64,000 bases of DNA from Azonexus hydrophilus DSM 23864 (GTDB lineage Bacteria > Pseudomonadota > Gammaproteobacteria > Burkholderiales > Rhodocyclaceae): assembly GCF_000429605.1 (NCBI RefSeq), contig NZ_AUCE01000012.1, forward strand, positions 62,001 to 126,000. Reading direction: 5' to 3'. Below, piece by piece: positions 17,840 to 27,259 of the stretch. The translations under genes and the position numbers were made by a program. The notes under the pieces were generated by a model that was not told the origin of the DNA, made no database searches, and saw only the letters and a program-made list of their open reading frames with translations. Each line of letters starts with the position of its first letter. The first letter of the stretch is position 1.

Positions 17840-18622
17840 ATGGGCCCGTCCGGCCCGCTTGCCGGGCGCACCATCGTCGTCACCCGGCCGCGCGCCCAGG
17901 CGGCGCCATTGGCCAAGATGATCGCCGCGGCCGGCGGCAATGCCCTGCTATTTCCCCTGCTGGAAATCGCGCCGGCCGACGATGCTGGCGGTTTGAGCCA
18001 GGCGGCGGCGCAACTTGCGGAATATTCGCTGGCGGTTTTCGTCAGCCCGAACGCTGTCCGCCATGCCTTGCCTGTGCTGCTTGTCGGTCGTGCCTGGCCG
18101 GCCGGTGTACCGGCGGCGGCTGTCGGTCCGGGGACCGTCGCTGCGCTGGCCGATGCCGGCGTACCAAACTGTCTGGTGCCGGCCGCGCGTTACGATTCCG
18201 AGGGGCTGCTCGAACTCCCCGAACTGGCCGCCGACAGAATGGCCGGCCAGCGGATCGCCATCTTCCGCGGCGACGGCGGGCGCGAGCTGCTGGCCGATAC
18301 CTTGCGCGCCCGCGGGGCGCAGGTCGATTGCATCACTGCTTACCGGCGTAGCGGGCCGGCCGGCAGCTTTGACGTCCTGCTCGAAGCCTGGCGCGGCCAG
18401 CGACTGGATGCGCTGGTGGTGTCGAGCAGCGAGGCCCTGCATTATCTGGTCGCCGGCCTGGACGAGGCCGGGCGGGCCTGTCTGATGGAAACGCCGCTGT
18501 TCGTTCCGCATGCGCGGATCGCCGAGACTGCCCAGGTGCTCGGTTTGCAACGCATCATCCTGACCGCAGCCACTGACAGCGGCCTGATTGAAGGATTACT
18601 TGCTTATAATTGGTCAGCATGA
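17840..18622 (+). CDS. hemD: Uroporphyrinogen-III synthase
   Basis: A 260-residue cytoplasmic enzyme that closes hydroxymethylbilane with inversion of ring D. The sequence is weakly conserved, as usual for HemD. Diagnostic parts are GRTIVVTRPRAQA near the start, FVSPNAVR, AAAVGPGTVAAL and the C-terminal VVSSSEALHYL. Gene order right after hemC and before hemX confirms the call. Its TGA overlaps the hemX ATG (ATGA). Confidence 0.92.
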   Translation: MGPSGPLAGRTIVVTRPRAQAAPLAKMIAAAGGNALLFPLLEIAPADDAGGLSQAAAQLAEYSLAVFVSPNAVRHALPVLLVGRAWPAGVPAAAVGPGTVAALADAGVPNCLVPAARYDSEGLLELPELAADRMAGQRIAIFRGDGGRELLADTLRARGAQVDCITAYRRSGPAGSFDVLLEAWRGQRLDALVVSSSEALHYLVAGLDEAGRACLMETPLFVPHARIAETAQVLGLQRIILTAATDSGLIEGLLAYNWSA

Positions 18623-19674
18623 ACGCCGAAACTCCTTCCTCTCCCGTTTCCGATCCGGATCTCCCGCCTGTCGTTCCCGCCCGGGCGCGCAAGGGCATTG
18701 CCGTCTGGGTGCTGCCGGTGCTCGTCCTGGCCGGCCTGCTGGCCTGGCACTGGTTCGAAACGCGTCAGCAGATCAACGAACTGCGCCAGGGTGTCTCGCG
18801 CCAACTGGCCGATGCCGCCGTCACCTCGCGCAACGATGCTCAGATCGATCAGCAACTGTTGCAGCGGGCCAAGGCGCTTGACGAGCGACTGGCTGCCGTC
18901 GAACAGCGACTGGCCGAAACCCGGGACCAGGAGGCTGTGCTCCAGACCCTGTTCCAGGATGTGGCCAAGGGCCGCGAGGAGGCCGAGTTGCTCGAAATCG
19001 AGCAGGCCGTGACGCTGGCCGTTCAGCAGATCCAGCTGGCCGGCAACGTGCCGGTCGCGCTGCTTGCCCTGCGTTCGGCGGATGCGCAACTGGCCCGGCT
19101 CGACAAGGCCCGCCATCTGCCGCTGCGCAAGGCCCTGGCTGCCGACATCGCCCGCCTGAACGAGTTGCCGCTGGTCGATGTGCCGGGCATCAGCCTGCGT
19201 CTGGAGCAGATCGTCGCCGGCATCGACAAGTTTCCCTTTGCCGTCCATGGCCGGCCGGTGGAAGCCGCAGCCGAAGCGGCGGCCGACGAAGTGTCGGCGC
19301 TGCCGTGGTGGCGTCTGGTACTCGCCGACCTGTGGCAGGAAACGCGCAGCATGATCCGCATCCAGCGCTTCGACCGCGAGGAGCCGGCCCTGCTGGCGCC
19401 GGGGCAGGGCTTCTTCCTGCGCGAAAACCTCAGGCTGCGCCTGCTCAGCGCTCGTCTGGCGCTGTTTGCCCGCGAGCAGCGGACCTTCCGCAACGAGCTG
19501 ACCGTTGCCGGCAGCTGGCTGGAAAAGTATTTCTCGACCGAGGACCGTGCCGTCCAGGCCGCCATCGAGCAGATCAAGGCGCTGTCTGCGGCCGAGATCG
19601 TCATCGACCTGCCCGACCTGCGCGCCAGCCAGCAGGCGCTGCTGACCCTGCGTGAAGAAAAGGTGGCGCGGTGA
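18619..19674 (+). CDS. hemX: HemX-like membrane protein (uroporphyrinogen-III C-methyltransferase family annotation)
   Basis: A 351-residue protein with one membrane helix (about 28-46, AVWVLPVLVLAGLLAWHWF) followed by a long coiled-coil and helical periplasmic or cytoplasmic domain rich in Leu, Ala, Glu and Gln. It matches the HemX family found between hemD and hemY in gamma- and betaproteobacteria. Although databases often name it a methyltransferase, no SAM-binding motif is visible. Its role in heme synthesis is thought to be structural or regulatory. The ATG at 18619 overlaps the hemD stop; its TGA overlaps the hemY GTG. Confidence 0.85.
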   Translation: MNAETPSSPVSDPDLPPVVPARARKGIAVWVLPVLVLAGLLAWHWFETRQQINELRQGVSRQLADAAVTSRNDAQIDQQLLQRAKALDERLAAVEQRLAETRDQEAVLQTLFQDVAKGREEAELLEIEQAVTLAVQQIQLAGNVPVALLALRSADAQLARLDKARHLPLRKALAADIARLNELPLVDVPGISLRLEQIVAGIDKFPFAVHGRPVEAAAEAAADEVSALPWWRLVLADLWQETRSMIRIQRFDREEPALLAPGQGFFLRENLRLRLLSARLALFAREQRTFRNELTVAGSWLEKYFSTEDRAVQAAIEQIKALSAAEIVIDLPDLRASQQALLTLREEKVAR

Positions 19675-20861
19675 GAGGATTGTTCTGGGTCGTCGCGCTG
19701 TTTGCCCTGGCGGTGGCGGTCGCGCTCGGCGCCAGCATGAACGACGGCTATGTGCTGATCGTGCTGCCGCCCTGGCGGGTCGAGGTTTCGCTCAATTTCC
19801 TGTTGCTGGCCTTGCTGCTGGCCTTTGTCGTCTTCTACGCGCTGTTGCGCGCCTTGTCGCTGACCTTCGGCATGCCCCAGCGGGTGGCCGAGTATCGTCG
19901 GCGGCGCCAGCGGGAAAAATCCGGACAGATTTTCCAGGATGCCGTGCGTTTCCTGTTCGAAGGCCGTTTCGGGCAAGCCCTGAAGCGTGCCGGTGAAGCC
20001 TACGAGGCCGGCCGGGCGCCGGCGCTGGCCGCCCTGATCGCCGCGCGCGCGGCCCAGCGCCTGGGTGAGCCGAAGCGTCAGCAGGAATGGCTGGACAAGG
20101 CCAAGCAGCAGGATGCGCGCAACGAATCGGCGACGCTGATGCTGGAAGCCGAAATGCTCAACGAAGCGCGGCGTTTTCACGAGGCGCTGCGGGTCCTGCA
20201 ACGGTTGCAGCAGCGCGAGGGCCGGCATATCGCGGCCTTGCGTCTGGAACTGCGTGCCCGCCAGGGTAGCGGCGACTGGGATGGCGCCTTGAAATTGCTG
20301 CGCCAGCTGGCCAAGCGCGATGCCCTGCCGGCCGACATGGTCCGGCCCTTGGCGACCAAGGCCCATCTGGCCAATCTGGCGCGTTGTGGCGACGATCGCG
20401 ATGCCCTGATCGCCTATCTGCGCCAGGTGCCGGCCGACGAGCGTGGGGTCGAGGTCGTGCTGGCGGCAGCCAAGGGGCTGGCGGCAGCGGCGGCCGATGA
20501 CGAGGCGCAACGATTGATCGAGGGCATGCTCGACCAGGACGACGAGGAAGTCTGGCAGAGCGAGCTGGTGTCCATCTACGGTCGCCTGGGCGGCGGCGAC
20601 CAGATGTCGCGCATCGCCCGGGGCGAGACCTGGTTGCGGCAGCGCCCGGATCATGCCGGATTATTGCTGGCGCTGGGGCGGATGTGCGTCCGTCAGCGCT
20701 TGTGGGGCAAGGCGCAGAGTTACCTGGAAGCATCGCTGTCGGTCGAGGAGACGCAGGCGGGGCATCTGGAACTGGCGCGTCTGGGCGATCAGCTCGAACG
20801 GGTCGACGAGGCCAACCGGCATTACCGCGCCGCGGTACGGCCGGACAATGGCGAAAAATAA
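19671..20861 (+). CDS. hemY: HemY-family membrane protein with tetratricopeptide repeats
   Basis: A 396-residue protein with two membrane helices at about 2-19 and 41-63 (HemY_N domain, with YVLIVLPPWRVEVSLNF between) and a C-terminal helical region of TPR-type repeats. This is the proteobacterial HemY associated with late heme steps, not the protoporphyrinogen oxidase of Bacillus with the same name. It starts with GTG overlapping the hemX stop (GTGA). It ends the hemCDXY series; a small cysteine-rich gene follows 18 bases later. Confidence 0.87.
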   Translation: MRGLFWVVALFALAVAVALGASMNDGYVLIVLPPWRVEVSLNFLLLALLLAFVVFYALLRALSLTFGMPQRVAEYRRRRQREKSGQIFQDAVRFLFEGRFGQALKRAGEAYEAGRAPALAALIAARAAQRLGEPKRQQEWLDKAKQQDARNESATLMLEAEMLNEARRFHEALRVLQRLQQREGRHIAALRLELRARQGSGDWDGALKLLRQLAKRDALPADMVRPLATKAHLANLARCGDDRDALIAYLRQVPADERGVEVVLAAAKGLAAAAADDEAQRLIEGMLDQDDEEVWQSELVSIYGRLGGGDQMSRIARGETWLRQRPDHAGLLLALGRMCVRQRLWGKAQSYLEASLSVEETQAGHLELARLGDQLERVDEANRHYRAAVRPDNGEK

Positions 20862-20866
20862 AACGC

Positions 20867-20873
20867 GGAGGAG
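20867..20873 (+). promoter_or_regulatory. Strong ribosome binding site GGAGGAG
   Basis: GGAGGAG ends six bases before the GTG at 20880 and supports that start for the 79-residue protein over the in-frame ATG at 20895. Confidence 0.7.
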
Positions 20874-20879
20874 TGGGAA

Positions 20880-21119
20880 GTGCTGAATATCGACATGCGC
20901 AAGATCTACAACTTTTACCCTGTCGAGCCGGCACCCGCGCCCGATGCCTTGCCCACTGGCGGCGATATCTACTACGAATGCCTGGATTGCACGGTGATCG
21001 TCAATTCCGTGCCGCACATCAAGGCCGCCTGCGCCTGCGGCAATCTGCAGGGCGGCGGCGGCAAGCTCGAGATCAAGGACCCGGTGCGCGTCCGGGTCGT
21101 CAAGGGCAAGCTGAAGTAA
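20880..21119 (+). CDS. Small conserved-looking protein with CxxC and CxC pairs, function unknown
   Basis: A 79-residue soluble protein that I do not recognise. It has a tyrosine/proline-rich N-terminus and two cysteine pairs, C34xxC37 (YECLDCTV) and C51xC53 (ACACGNL), then a basic C-terminal tail (VRVRVVKGKLK). The four cysteines could bind zinc or another metal as a ribbon-like fold (inference). The strong GGAGGAG site and the position 18 bases after hemY suggest real translation and cotranscription with the heme genes. It is convergent with hemF, with three bases between stops. A link with heme or metal handling is only a guess from position. Confidence 0.65.
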   Translation: MLNIDMRKIYNFYPVEPAPAPDALPTGGDIYYECLDCTVIVNSVPHIKAACACGNLQGGGGKLEIKDPVRVRVVKGKLK

Positions 21120-21122
21120 GGC

Positions 21123-22019
21123 TTACGCCCAGTCCTGCGGCTGCAGGAAGACTGCGTAGAGTTCGGCCTCGGGCGTGCCGGCTTCCGGCTGCCAGTCGTA
21201 GCGCCATTTGACGATGGGCGGTAGTGACATCAGGATGGATTCGGTGCGGCCGCCGGATTGCAGGCCGAACAGCGTGCCCCGGTCCCAGACCAGATTGAAT
21301 TCGACATAACGACCGCGCCGGTAGGCCTGGAAGTCGCGCTCGCGCTCGCCGTAGGGCGTGTCGCGGCGCTTGGCCAGCACCGGCAGATAGGCCTGGGTGA
21401 AGGCATTGCCGACGGCCTGGGTCAGGCTGAAACAACGTTCGAAACCGCCCTCGTTGAGGTCGTCGAAAAAGACGCCGCCGACACCGCGTGGTTCGTTGCG
21501 GTGCTTGAGGAAGAAATACTCGTCGCACCATGTCTTGTATTTCGGATAGACCTCGTCGCCGAAGGGTGCGAGGGCATCACGGCAGGTGCGGTGGAAGTGC
21601 TGCACATCCTCGCGCTGGCCGTAATAGGGCGTCATGTCCATGCCGCCGCCGAACCACCAGACATCGTCCTCGCCTTCCTTGGTGGCGACGAAGCAGCGCA
21701 CGTTCATGTGCGCCGTCGGGCAGTAGGGATTGCGCGGGTGCAGCACCAGCGACACGCCCATCGCTTCCCAGGCGCGGCCGGCCAGTTGCGGGCGCACGGC
21801 GGTGGCCGAAGCCGGCAGCGACTTGCCGGTGACGTGCGAGAAATTGACACCGCCGCGTTCGAAGAAGGCGCCTTCCTCGATCAGTCGGGAAATGCCACCG
21901 CCGCCTTCCGGGCGGACCCAGGAATCGGTGCGAAAGGGCTGGCCGTCGAACGCTTCGAGCTCGCCGACGATGCGGGCCTGCAGGCCGGTGAAGTAATCCT
22001 TGAGGCGGGTGGTGTCCAT
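21123..22019 (-). CDS. hemF: Oxygen-dependent coproporphyrinogen-III oxidase
   Basis: A 298-residue cytoplasmic enzyme that turns coproporphyrinogen III into protoporphyrinogen IX with molecular oxygen. Strong family segments are [55 protein letters not shown] and [16 protein letters not shown]. Length equals that of E. coli HemF (299). It lies after the purD terminator, so it has its own promoter in 22020-22035 or reads through from purD. It faces the hemCDXY cluster, giving two heme units end to end. Confidence 0.95.
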   Translation of the reverse strand: MDTTRLKDYFTGLQARIVGELEAFDGQPFRTDSWVRPEGGGGISRLIEEGAFFERGGVNFSHVTGKSLPASATAVRPQLAGRAWEAMGVSLVLHPRNPYCPTAHMNVRCFVATKEGEDDVWWFGGGMDMTPYYGQREDVQHFHRTCRDALAPFGDEVYPKYKTWCDEYFFLKHRNEPRGVGGVFFDDLNEGGFERCFSLTQAVGNAFTQAYLPVLAKRRDTPYGERERDFQAYRRGRYVEFNLVWDRGTLFGLQSGGRTESILMSLPPIVKWRYDWQPEAGTPEAELYAVFLQPQDWA

Positions 22020-22035
22020 CTTGTCTCCGTGGGGT

Positions 22036-22075
22036 AAAAAAACGGGCGGCTCATTGGCTGGAATGAGCCGCCCGT
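22036..22075 (-). terminator. Rho-independent terminator of purD
   Basis: A perfect 14-bp stem (ACGGGCGGCTCATT at 22042-22055 with its complement at 22062-22075) and a six-base loop. On the minus strand it is followed by a run of seven T (A-run at 22036-22042). It sits 22 bases after the purD stop and before hemF. Confidence 0.92.
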
Positions 22076-22097
22076 CGTCATGGGGTTCAGGCCGTAC

Positions 22098-23375
22098 TTA
22101 GCGGTTGATTGCCCGGTAACCGATGTCTTTGCGGTACTGCATGCCGTCCCAGCTGATCTGGACGGCAGCCTCGTAGGCCGCCTTCTGCGCCAGCTTGACG
22201 TTCTCGCCCAGCGCCGTGACGCAGAGGACGCGACCGCCGGCGGTGACCACCTGGCCGTCCTTGTCGGCCGTGCCGGCGTGGAAGACGTGCGCATCTTCGC
22301 CAAAGCTGTTGCCGGCCGGGAGGCCGATGATGGCGTCGCCCTTTTTCGGCGTTTCCGGGTAGTTGGCGGCAGCGAGAACGACGCCGAGCGCGACGCGACG
22401 GTCCCATTCGGCCTCGACCTGGTCGAGCGTGCCGGCGATGCCGTGTTCGAGCAGTTTGACGAAGTCGGACTTGAGGCGCATCAGGATCGGCTGGGTTTCC
22501 GGGTCGCCCATGCGGCAGTTGAATTCCAGGGTCTTGACCGAGCCGTCCTTGCTGATCATCAGGCCGGCGTAGAGGAAGCCGGAGAACGGAATGCCGTCGG
22601 CCGCCATGCCGCGCACCGTCGGCAGGATGATCTCGCGCATCGCCTTGGCGTGGATTTCCGGGGTGACGCAGGGCGCCGGCGAATAGGCGCCCATACCGCC
22701 GGTGTTCGGGCCCTGGTCGCCGTCGAAGATGCGCTTGTGGTCCTGGCTGGAGGCCAGCGGCAGGACGTTCTTGCCGTCGACCATGACGATGAAGCTGGCT
22801 TCCTCGCCATCGAGGAATTCCTCGATGACGACGCGGGCACCGGCATCGCCCAGCTTGTTGCCGGACAGCATGTCGTCGATGGCGGCGTGCGCTTCCTCGA
22901 GTGTCATGGCAACGACGACGCCCTTGCCGGCGGCGAGGCCGTCGGCCTTGATGACGATGGGCGCGCCCTTCTTGTCGATGTAGGCGTGGGCGGCGGCGAC
23001 GTCGGAGAAGGTCTCGAATTCGGCCGTCGGGATGTTGTGGCGAGCCATGAAGCGCTTGGCGAAATCCTTGGAGGATTCGAGCTGCGCCGCTGCCTTGGTC
23101 GGGCCGAATATCTTCAGGCCGCGGGCGCGGAAGACGTCGACGACGCCAGCCGCCAGCGGCGCTTCCGGACCGACCAGGGTCAGGTGGATCTTGTTTTCTT
23201 CGGCAAAGTCGGCGAGCGCCTGCGGGTCGGTGAGGTTCAGGTTTTCCAGCTCGTGCTCGCGCGCCGTGCCGGCGTTGCCCGGCGCGACATAGACCTTCTG
23301 CAGGCCCGGCGTCTTGGCCAGGCGCCAGGCCATGGCGTGTTCACGACCGCCGGAACCGATGACGAGGAGTTTCAT
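22098..23375 (-). CDS. purD: Phosphoribosylamine-glycine ligase (GAR synthetase)
   Basis: A 425-residue ATP-grasp enzyme that joins phosphoribosylamine and glycine in de novo purine synthesis. Seen are [14 protein letters not shown] at the N-terminus, [10 protein letters not shown], the ATP-grasp core [37 protein letters not shown] and the metal-binding [12 protein letters not shown]. It starts 13 bases after purH on the same strand and is the last gene of the dusB-fis-purH-purD operon, which ends in a strong hairpin. Confidence 0.96.
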   Translation of the reverse strand: MKLLVIGSGGREHAMAWRLAKTPGLQKVYVAPGNAGTAREHELENLNLTDPQALADFAEENKIHLTLVGPEAPLAAGVVDVFRARGLKIFGPTKAAAQLESSKDFAKRFMARHNIPTAEFETFSDVAAAHAYIDKKGAPIVIKADGLAAGKGVVVAMTLEEAHAAIDDMLSGNKLGDAGARVVIEEFLDGEEASFIVMVDGKNVLPLASSQDHKRIFDGDQGPNTGGMGAYSPAPCVTPEIHAKAMREIILPTVRGMAADGIPFSGFLYAGLMISKDGSVKTLEFNCRMGDPETQPILMRLKSDFVKLLEHGIAGTLDQVEAEWDRRVALGVVLAAANYPETPKKGDAIIGLPAGNSFGEDAHVFHAGTADKDGQVVTAGGRVLCVTALGENVKLAQKAAYEAAVQISWDGMQYRKDIGYRAINR

Positions 23376-23388
23376 GCTTTATTCCTTG

Positions 23389-24981
23389 TTAATGCCTGAA
23401 ATGACGCGCACCCGTGAACACCATGGCGATGCCGTGTTCGTCGGCGGCGGCGATGACTTCCTCGTCGCGCATCGAGCCGCCCGGCTGGATGACGGCGACG
23501 GCGCCGGCTTCAGCCAGCACGTCGAGGCCGTCACGGAACGGGAAGAAGGCGTCGGAGGCGACGACCGAACCCTTGAGTTCGAGGCCGGCGTTCTGCGCCT
23601 TGATACAGGCGATCTTGGTCGAATCGACGCGGCTCATCTGGCCGGCGCCGACACCCAGGGTCATGCCGTCGCCACAGAAGACGATGGCGTTGGACTTGAC
23701 GAACTTGGCGACGCGCTCGGCGAAGAGCAGGTCTTCGATCTGGCGCAGGGTCGGCTGGACCTTGGTGACCACCTTCAGATCCTTGACCTGGGCGGTGAAG
23801 TCGTCGGCCGTCTGCACCAGCAGACCACCGCCGACGCGCTTGAGTTCGAGTTTGTTCAGTTCGCGGCCGAGCGGTACCACCAGCACGCGCAGGTTGGCCT
23901 TGGCCGCCAGCGCAGCCTTGGCTTCAGCGGTGAAGGACGGGGCGATCAGCACTTCGACGAAGTGCTTGCGTTCATTCATGGCGTTGACGATGTCGATGCC
24001 GACTTCGCCGTTGAAGGCGATGATGCCGCCGAAGGCCGAGGTCGAATCGGTCAGGAAGGCTTTTTCGTAGGCGCGCACCAGGGCGCTGTCGACCGCCACG
24101 CCGCACGGGTTGGCGTGCTTGATGATGACGCAGGCCGGGGCGTCGAAGGCCTTGACGCATTCCCAGGCGGCATCGGAGTCGGCGATGTTGTTGTACGACA
24201 GTTCCTTGCCCTGCAGTTGGGTGTAGGCGGCAATGCTGCCGGCCAGCGGCGTGGTGTCGCGGTAGAAGGCAGCTTGCTGATGGGAATTCTCGCCGTAGCG
24301 CAGGATTTCGGTGCGGTCGAAGGCCAGTTGCAGCTTGGCCGGGAACAGTGACGGCACCGGTGCGGCGGCTTCAGGCTGGGCTTCAGCGCCGTCGTCGAGG
24401 CCGGTCAGCCAGTTGGCGATCATGCTGTCGTAGCGGGCGGTGTGGGTGAACGCCTTCTTGGCCAGGTTGAAGCGGGTGCCCAGTTGCAGGGCGCCGCCGT
24501 TGGCCTTCATTTCGTCGAGCAGCGGCTGGTAGTCGGTCGGATCGGTGACGATGGCGACGCCGGCGTAGTTCTTGGCCGACGAGCGGACCATGGCCGGACC
24601 GCCGATGTCGATGTTCTCGATGGCGTCGGCCAGCGTCACGCCGGTCTTGGCGATGGTGGCGGCGAAGGGGTAGAGGTTCACGCAGACCAGGTCGATGGTC
24701 GGGATGCCGTGTTCTTCGATGGTCGCCAGGTGTTCCGGCAGGTCGCGACGGGCGAGGATGCCGCCGTGCACCTTCGGATGCAGGGTCTTGACGCGGCCGT
24801 CGAGCATTTCCGGGAAGCCGGTGTAGTCGCCGATTTCGGTGACGGCCAGGCCGGCGTCGCGCAGCATCTTGGCGGTGCCGCCGGTGGACAGCAACTTGAC
24901 ACCCTGGGCGGCCAGGCCTTGGGCGAATTCGAGTACACCCGTCTTGTCGGAGACGGAAATCAGCGCTTGCTTGATGGTCAT
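23389..24981 (-). CDS. purH: Bifunctional AICAR formyltransferase / IMP cyclohydrolase
   Basis: A 530-residue enzyme for the last two purine steps. The N-terminal MGS-like cyclohydrolase domain (about 1-195) has [27 protein letters not shown] and [15 protein letters not shown]. The C-terminal transformylase has the catalytic KHANPCGVA and [12 protein letters not shown] segments. Length matches E. coli PurH (529). It follows fis by 12 bases. Confidence 0.96.
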   Translation of the reverse strand: MTIKQALISVSDKTGVLEFAQGLAAQGVKLLSTGGTAKMLRDAGLAVTEIGDYTGFPEMLDGRVKTLHPKVHGGILARRDLPEHLATIEEHGIPTIDLVCVNLYPFAATIAKTGVTLADAIENIDIGGPAMVRSSAKNYAGVAIVTDPTDYQPLLDEMKANGGALQLGTRFNLAKKAFTHTARYDSMIANWLTGLDDGAEAQPEAAAPVPSLFPAKLQLAFDRTEILRYGENSHQQAAFYRDTTPLAGSIAAYTQLQGKELSYNNIADSDAAWECVKAFDAPACVIIKHANPCGVAVDSALVRAYEKAFLTDSTSAFGGIIAFNGEVGIDIVNAMNERKHFVEVLIAPSFTAEAKAALAAKANLRVLVVPLGRELNKLELKRVGGGLLVQTADDFTAQVKDLKVVTKVQPTLRQIEDLLFAERVAKFVKSNAIVFCGDGMTLGVGAGQMSRVDSTKIACIKAQNAGLELKGSVVASDAFFPFRDGLDVLAEAGAVAVIQPGGSMRDEEVIAAADEHGIAMVFTGARHFRH

Positions 24982-24993
24982 GGTGGTCCGGAT

Positions 24994-25227
24994 TTACAGT
25001 AGTTGATGTTCGGTAAGCTTCTTGCGCAGCGTGTTGCGGTTGATGCCGAGCATCTCCGCAGCCAGCGTCTGGTTGGTGCCGGCCTTGGCCAGGACCAGTT
25101 CCAGCATCGGTTTTTCCACGCTCTTCAGGACCATGTCGTAGATTGCCGCCGGCTTTTCGCCGTCGAGGTCCCGGAAATACTGCTCCAGTGCGTTGATCAC
25201 GCACCGCCCCAAGTCATGTTGGCTCAT
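24994..25227 (-). CDS. fis: Fis-family DNA-binding protein
   Basis: A 77-residue nucleoid protein. The C-terminal helix-turn-helix GTNQTLAAEMLGINRNTLRKKL (residues 50-71) is characteristic of Fis. The protein is shorter than E. coli Fis (98) at the N-terminus, as usual in betaproteobacteria. Fis bends DNA and stimulates strong promoters and recombination. The ATG at 25227 overlaps the dusB stop by four bases, preserving the dusB-fis pairing known from E. coli, here extended to purH and purD. Confidence 0.93.
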   Translation of the reverse strand: MSQHDLGRCVINALEQYFRDLDGEKPAAIYDMVLKSVEKPMLELVLAKAGTNQTLAAEMLGINRNTLRKKLTEHQLL

Positions 25228-26252
25228 GCTGCCAACGCCTCCTCTAGTGTCTTGTTTTCTTCGTATTGCAGATGATCGTGTTCTTCCGCGTATTGCTGGA
25301 AGAACTGGTCAACGGCTTCCCGCTGCGCCTCGACGGTCGGCAGCGTGTTCATCATCTTGCGGAACGCCGCCGAGCCGACCAGGCCCTTGGTGTACCAGGA
25401 GATGTGCTTTCTGGCGACCTTGACCCCCGTGTCCAGGCCGTAGAAATCGTAGAGGTCTTCGAGATGCGCAAGCAGGATCGCGTGGATCTCGGAAACCGGT
25501 GCCGGCGCCATTTTTTCGCCGGTCTTCAGATAATGTTCGATCTCGCGGAACAGCCACGGCCGGCCCTGGGCGGCGCGGCCGATCATGATGCCGTCGGCAC
25601 CGGTGTGGTCGAGCACATGTTTGGCTTTTTCCGGCGTCGTGATGTCGCCGTTGGCGATCACCGGAATGCGGATCAGCGTCTTGACCATGGCGATGGTGTC
25701 GTATTCGGCCTCGCCGGTGTATTGCTGGCAGCGCGTCCGGCCGTGGATGGCGACGGCGCGCACGCCGGCGCTCTCGGCGATGCGGGCGATGGTCGGCGCG
25801 TTGCGGTTGGCCAGGTTCCAGCCGGTGCGGAATTTCAGCGTCACCGGGGTGTCCGGGACGGCGCCGACGACGGCGTCGAGGATGCGGCCGACTAGGGCCT
25901 CGTCCTGCATCAGCGCCGAACCGGCCATCACGTTGCAGACCTTCTTGGCCGGGCAGCCCATGTTGATGTCGATGATCTGAGCGCCGTTATCGACGTTGTG
26001 ACGGGCCGCTTCGGCCATCATCCTGGGGTCGGCACCGGCAATCTGCACCGAGATCGGCGCCACTTCGCCGACGTGGTTGGCGCGGCGCAGCGTCTTGGCG
26101 CTGCCGTAGAGCAGCGAGTTCGAGGTGACCATCTCGGAGACGGCCAACCCGGCGCCCAACTTCTTGCACAATTGGCGGAAAGGACGATCGGTCACGCCCG
26201 CCATCGGTGCAACGAAGAGGTTGTTTCGCAAGGTAAAACCGGCAAATTCCAT
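25224..26252 (-). CDS. dusB: tRNA-dihydrouridine synthase B
   Basis: A 342-residue FMN enzyme that reduces a uridine in the tRNA D-loop. The TIM-barrel signature starts with VAPMAGVTDRPFRQLCKKLG. NMGCPAKKVCN carries the catalytic cysteine, followed by VAIHGRTRCQQYTGEA and VIANGDITTPE in the phosphate-binding part and GIMIGRAAQGRPWLF. It is first gene of the operon with fis, purH and purD. The 82-base gap upstream (26253-26334) must contain its promoter unless menA reads through. Confidence 0.95.
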   Translation of the reverse strand: MEFAGFTLRNNLFVAPMAGVTDRPFRQLCKKLGAGLAVSEMVTSNSLLYGSAKTLRRANHVGEVAPISVQIAGADPRMMAEAARHNVDNGAQIIDINMGCPAKKVCNVMAGSALMQDEALVGRILDAVVGAVPDTPVTLKFRTGWNLANRNAPTIARIAESAGVRAVAIHGRTRCQQYTGEAEYDTIAMVKTLIRIPVIANGDITTPEKAKHVLDHTGADGIMIGRAAQGRPWLFREIEHYLKTGEKMAPAPVSEIHAILLAHLEDLYDFYGLDTGVKVARKHISWYTKGLVGSAAFRKMMNTLPTVEAQREAVDQFFQQYAEEHDHLQYEENKTLEEALAA

Positions 26253-26334
26253 GGGCGACGAATGGGCGCAACAGCGGCGCCGGGCAGATCAGGGGAAGCC
26301 GTGAATTCTACCTGATCCGGCGCCTAAAAAATAG

Positions 26335-27189
26335 TCAAATCGTCAGACTCAGGGTTAACAGCAATGCGAACACCAGTTGCAGGCCGGCGGTTGCTGCCAG
26401 CAAGCCGTTGAAGCCTGGGCCCGGCGTTTCCCGCCAGAAACGGCGGATCAGCCACAGCGCAAGCGGCAGCGACAGCAGCGGCCAGACGGTGCCGCCGAGC
26501 AGCAGCAGGTAGGGCGAAAGGAGTTCGCCGGCGTACAGCCAGCGTGTCGCCGGCCGGCCGAGGCGTACGGCCAGCGTGCGCTTACCGCTGGTGGCATCGC
26601 TGTCGAGGTCGCGGTAATTGTTGACGGTGATCACCGCCGCCGCCAGCAGGCCCAGTTGAAGGCCGGCCAGCAGCGCCGCCGGGCTCAGCGCCAGGGTTTG
26701 CAGGTAGTAGCTGCCGCCGACGGCGACCACGCCGAAGAAGGCGATCACGAAGAGTTCGCCCAGCGGTCCGTAGGCAATCGGCCTCGGGCCGCCGGTATAG
26801 GCCCAGCCGGCGGCCAGCGAGCACAGGCCGATGGCGACGATGGGCCAGCCGCCGTGGCTGGCCAGATAGATGCCGCAGGCGAAAGCCAGGGCGAAGCTGG
26901 TCAAGGCGCCGGTGCGGACTGCTGCCGGCGTCAGCCAGCCTTCGGCGGTGGCGCGCGGTGGCCCGATGCGGCCTGGTTGGTCAGTGCCGCGCAGGAAATC
27001 GCCGACATCGTTGAACAGGTTGGTGCCAATCTGGATCAGCGCCGCGCCGAAAAGCGCTAGCAGTAATGGTAACCAGAGCAGTTGGCCGTTCTGCTGCCAA
27101 GCGATGGCGGTGCCGACGATCACTGGCGATAGCGAGACAGTCAGGGTCTTCGGGCGGCAGGCGAGGAGCCAGGCGGTGCTTTTCTTCAT
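26335..27189 (-). CDS. menA: 1,4-dihydroxy-2-naphthoate polyprenyltransferase (UbiA superfamily)
   Basis: A 284-residue membrane prenyltransferase with eight or nine helices. The first aspartate motif is NLFNDVGDFLRGTD (58-71) and the second is NNYRDLDSDATSGKRTLAVRLG (near 190). This pattern, with RPKTLTVSLSPVIVGTA at the N-terminus, is typical of MenA rather than UbiA or the heme farnesyltransferase. It would make demethylmenaquinone, so the cell probably uses menaquinone as well as ubiquinone. No other men genes are in the window. It lies 66 bases after the UbiH-family gene; an FNR-type site in that gap would fit anaerobic control (inference). Confidence 0.85.
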   Translation of the reverse strand: MKKSTAWLLACRPKTLTVSLSPVIVGTAIAWQQNGQLLWLPLLLALFGAALIQIGTNLFNDVGDFLRGTDQPGRIGPPRATAEGWLTPAAVRTGALTSFALAFACGIYLASHGGWPIVAIGLCSLAAGWAYTGGPRPIAYGPLGELFVIAFFGVVAVGGSYYLQTLALSPAALLAGLQLGLLAAAVITVNNYRDLDSDATSGKRTLAVRLGRPATRWLYAGELLSPYLLLLGGTVWPLLSLPLALWLIRRFWRETPGPGFNGLLAATAGLQLVFALLLTLSLTI

Positions 27190-27245
27190 TTGGTGCAGAC
27201 CGGGGGCGAATGGTGCGACATTAGCTTAGGCTTCGCGCATTCGCC

Positions 27246-27259
27246 TTGGTTTGGATCAA
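27246..27259 (-). promoter_or_regulatory. Candidate FNR/ANR-type site upstream of menA
   Basis: Read on the minus strand it is TTGAT-CCAA-ACCAA, nine of ten matches to the FNR consensus TTGAT-N4-ATCAA. Its centre is about 63 bases before the menA ATG. A -10-like TAAGCT on the minus strand (27222-27227) puts a start near 27213-27215, about 40 bases from the site centre, as in FNR-activated promoters. It overlaps the end of the upstream gene. Confidence 0.4.

Noticed and set aside
26305-26338. TTGACT and TAGAAT before dusB as promoter
   Set aside because: The spacer is 22 bases, too long for a standard sigma70 promoter.
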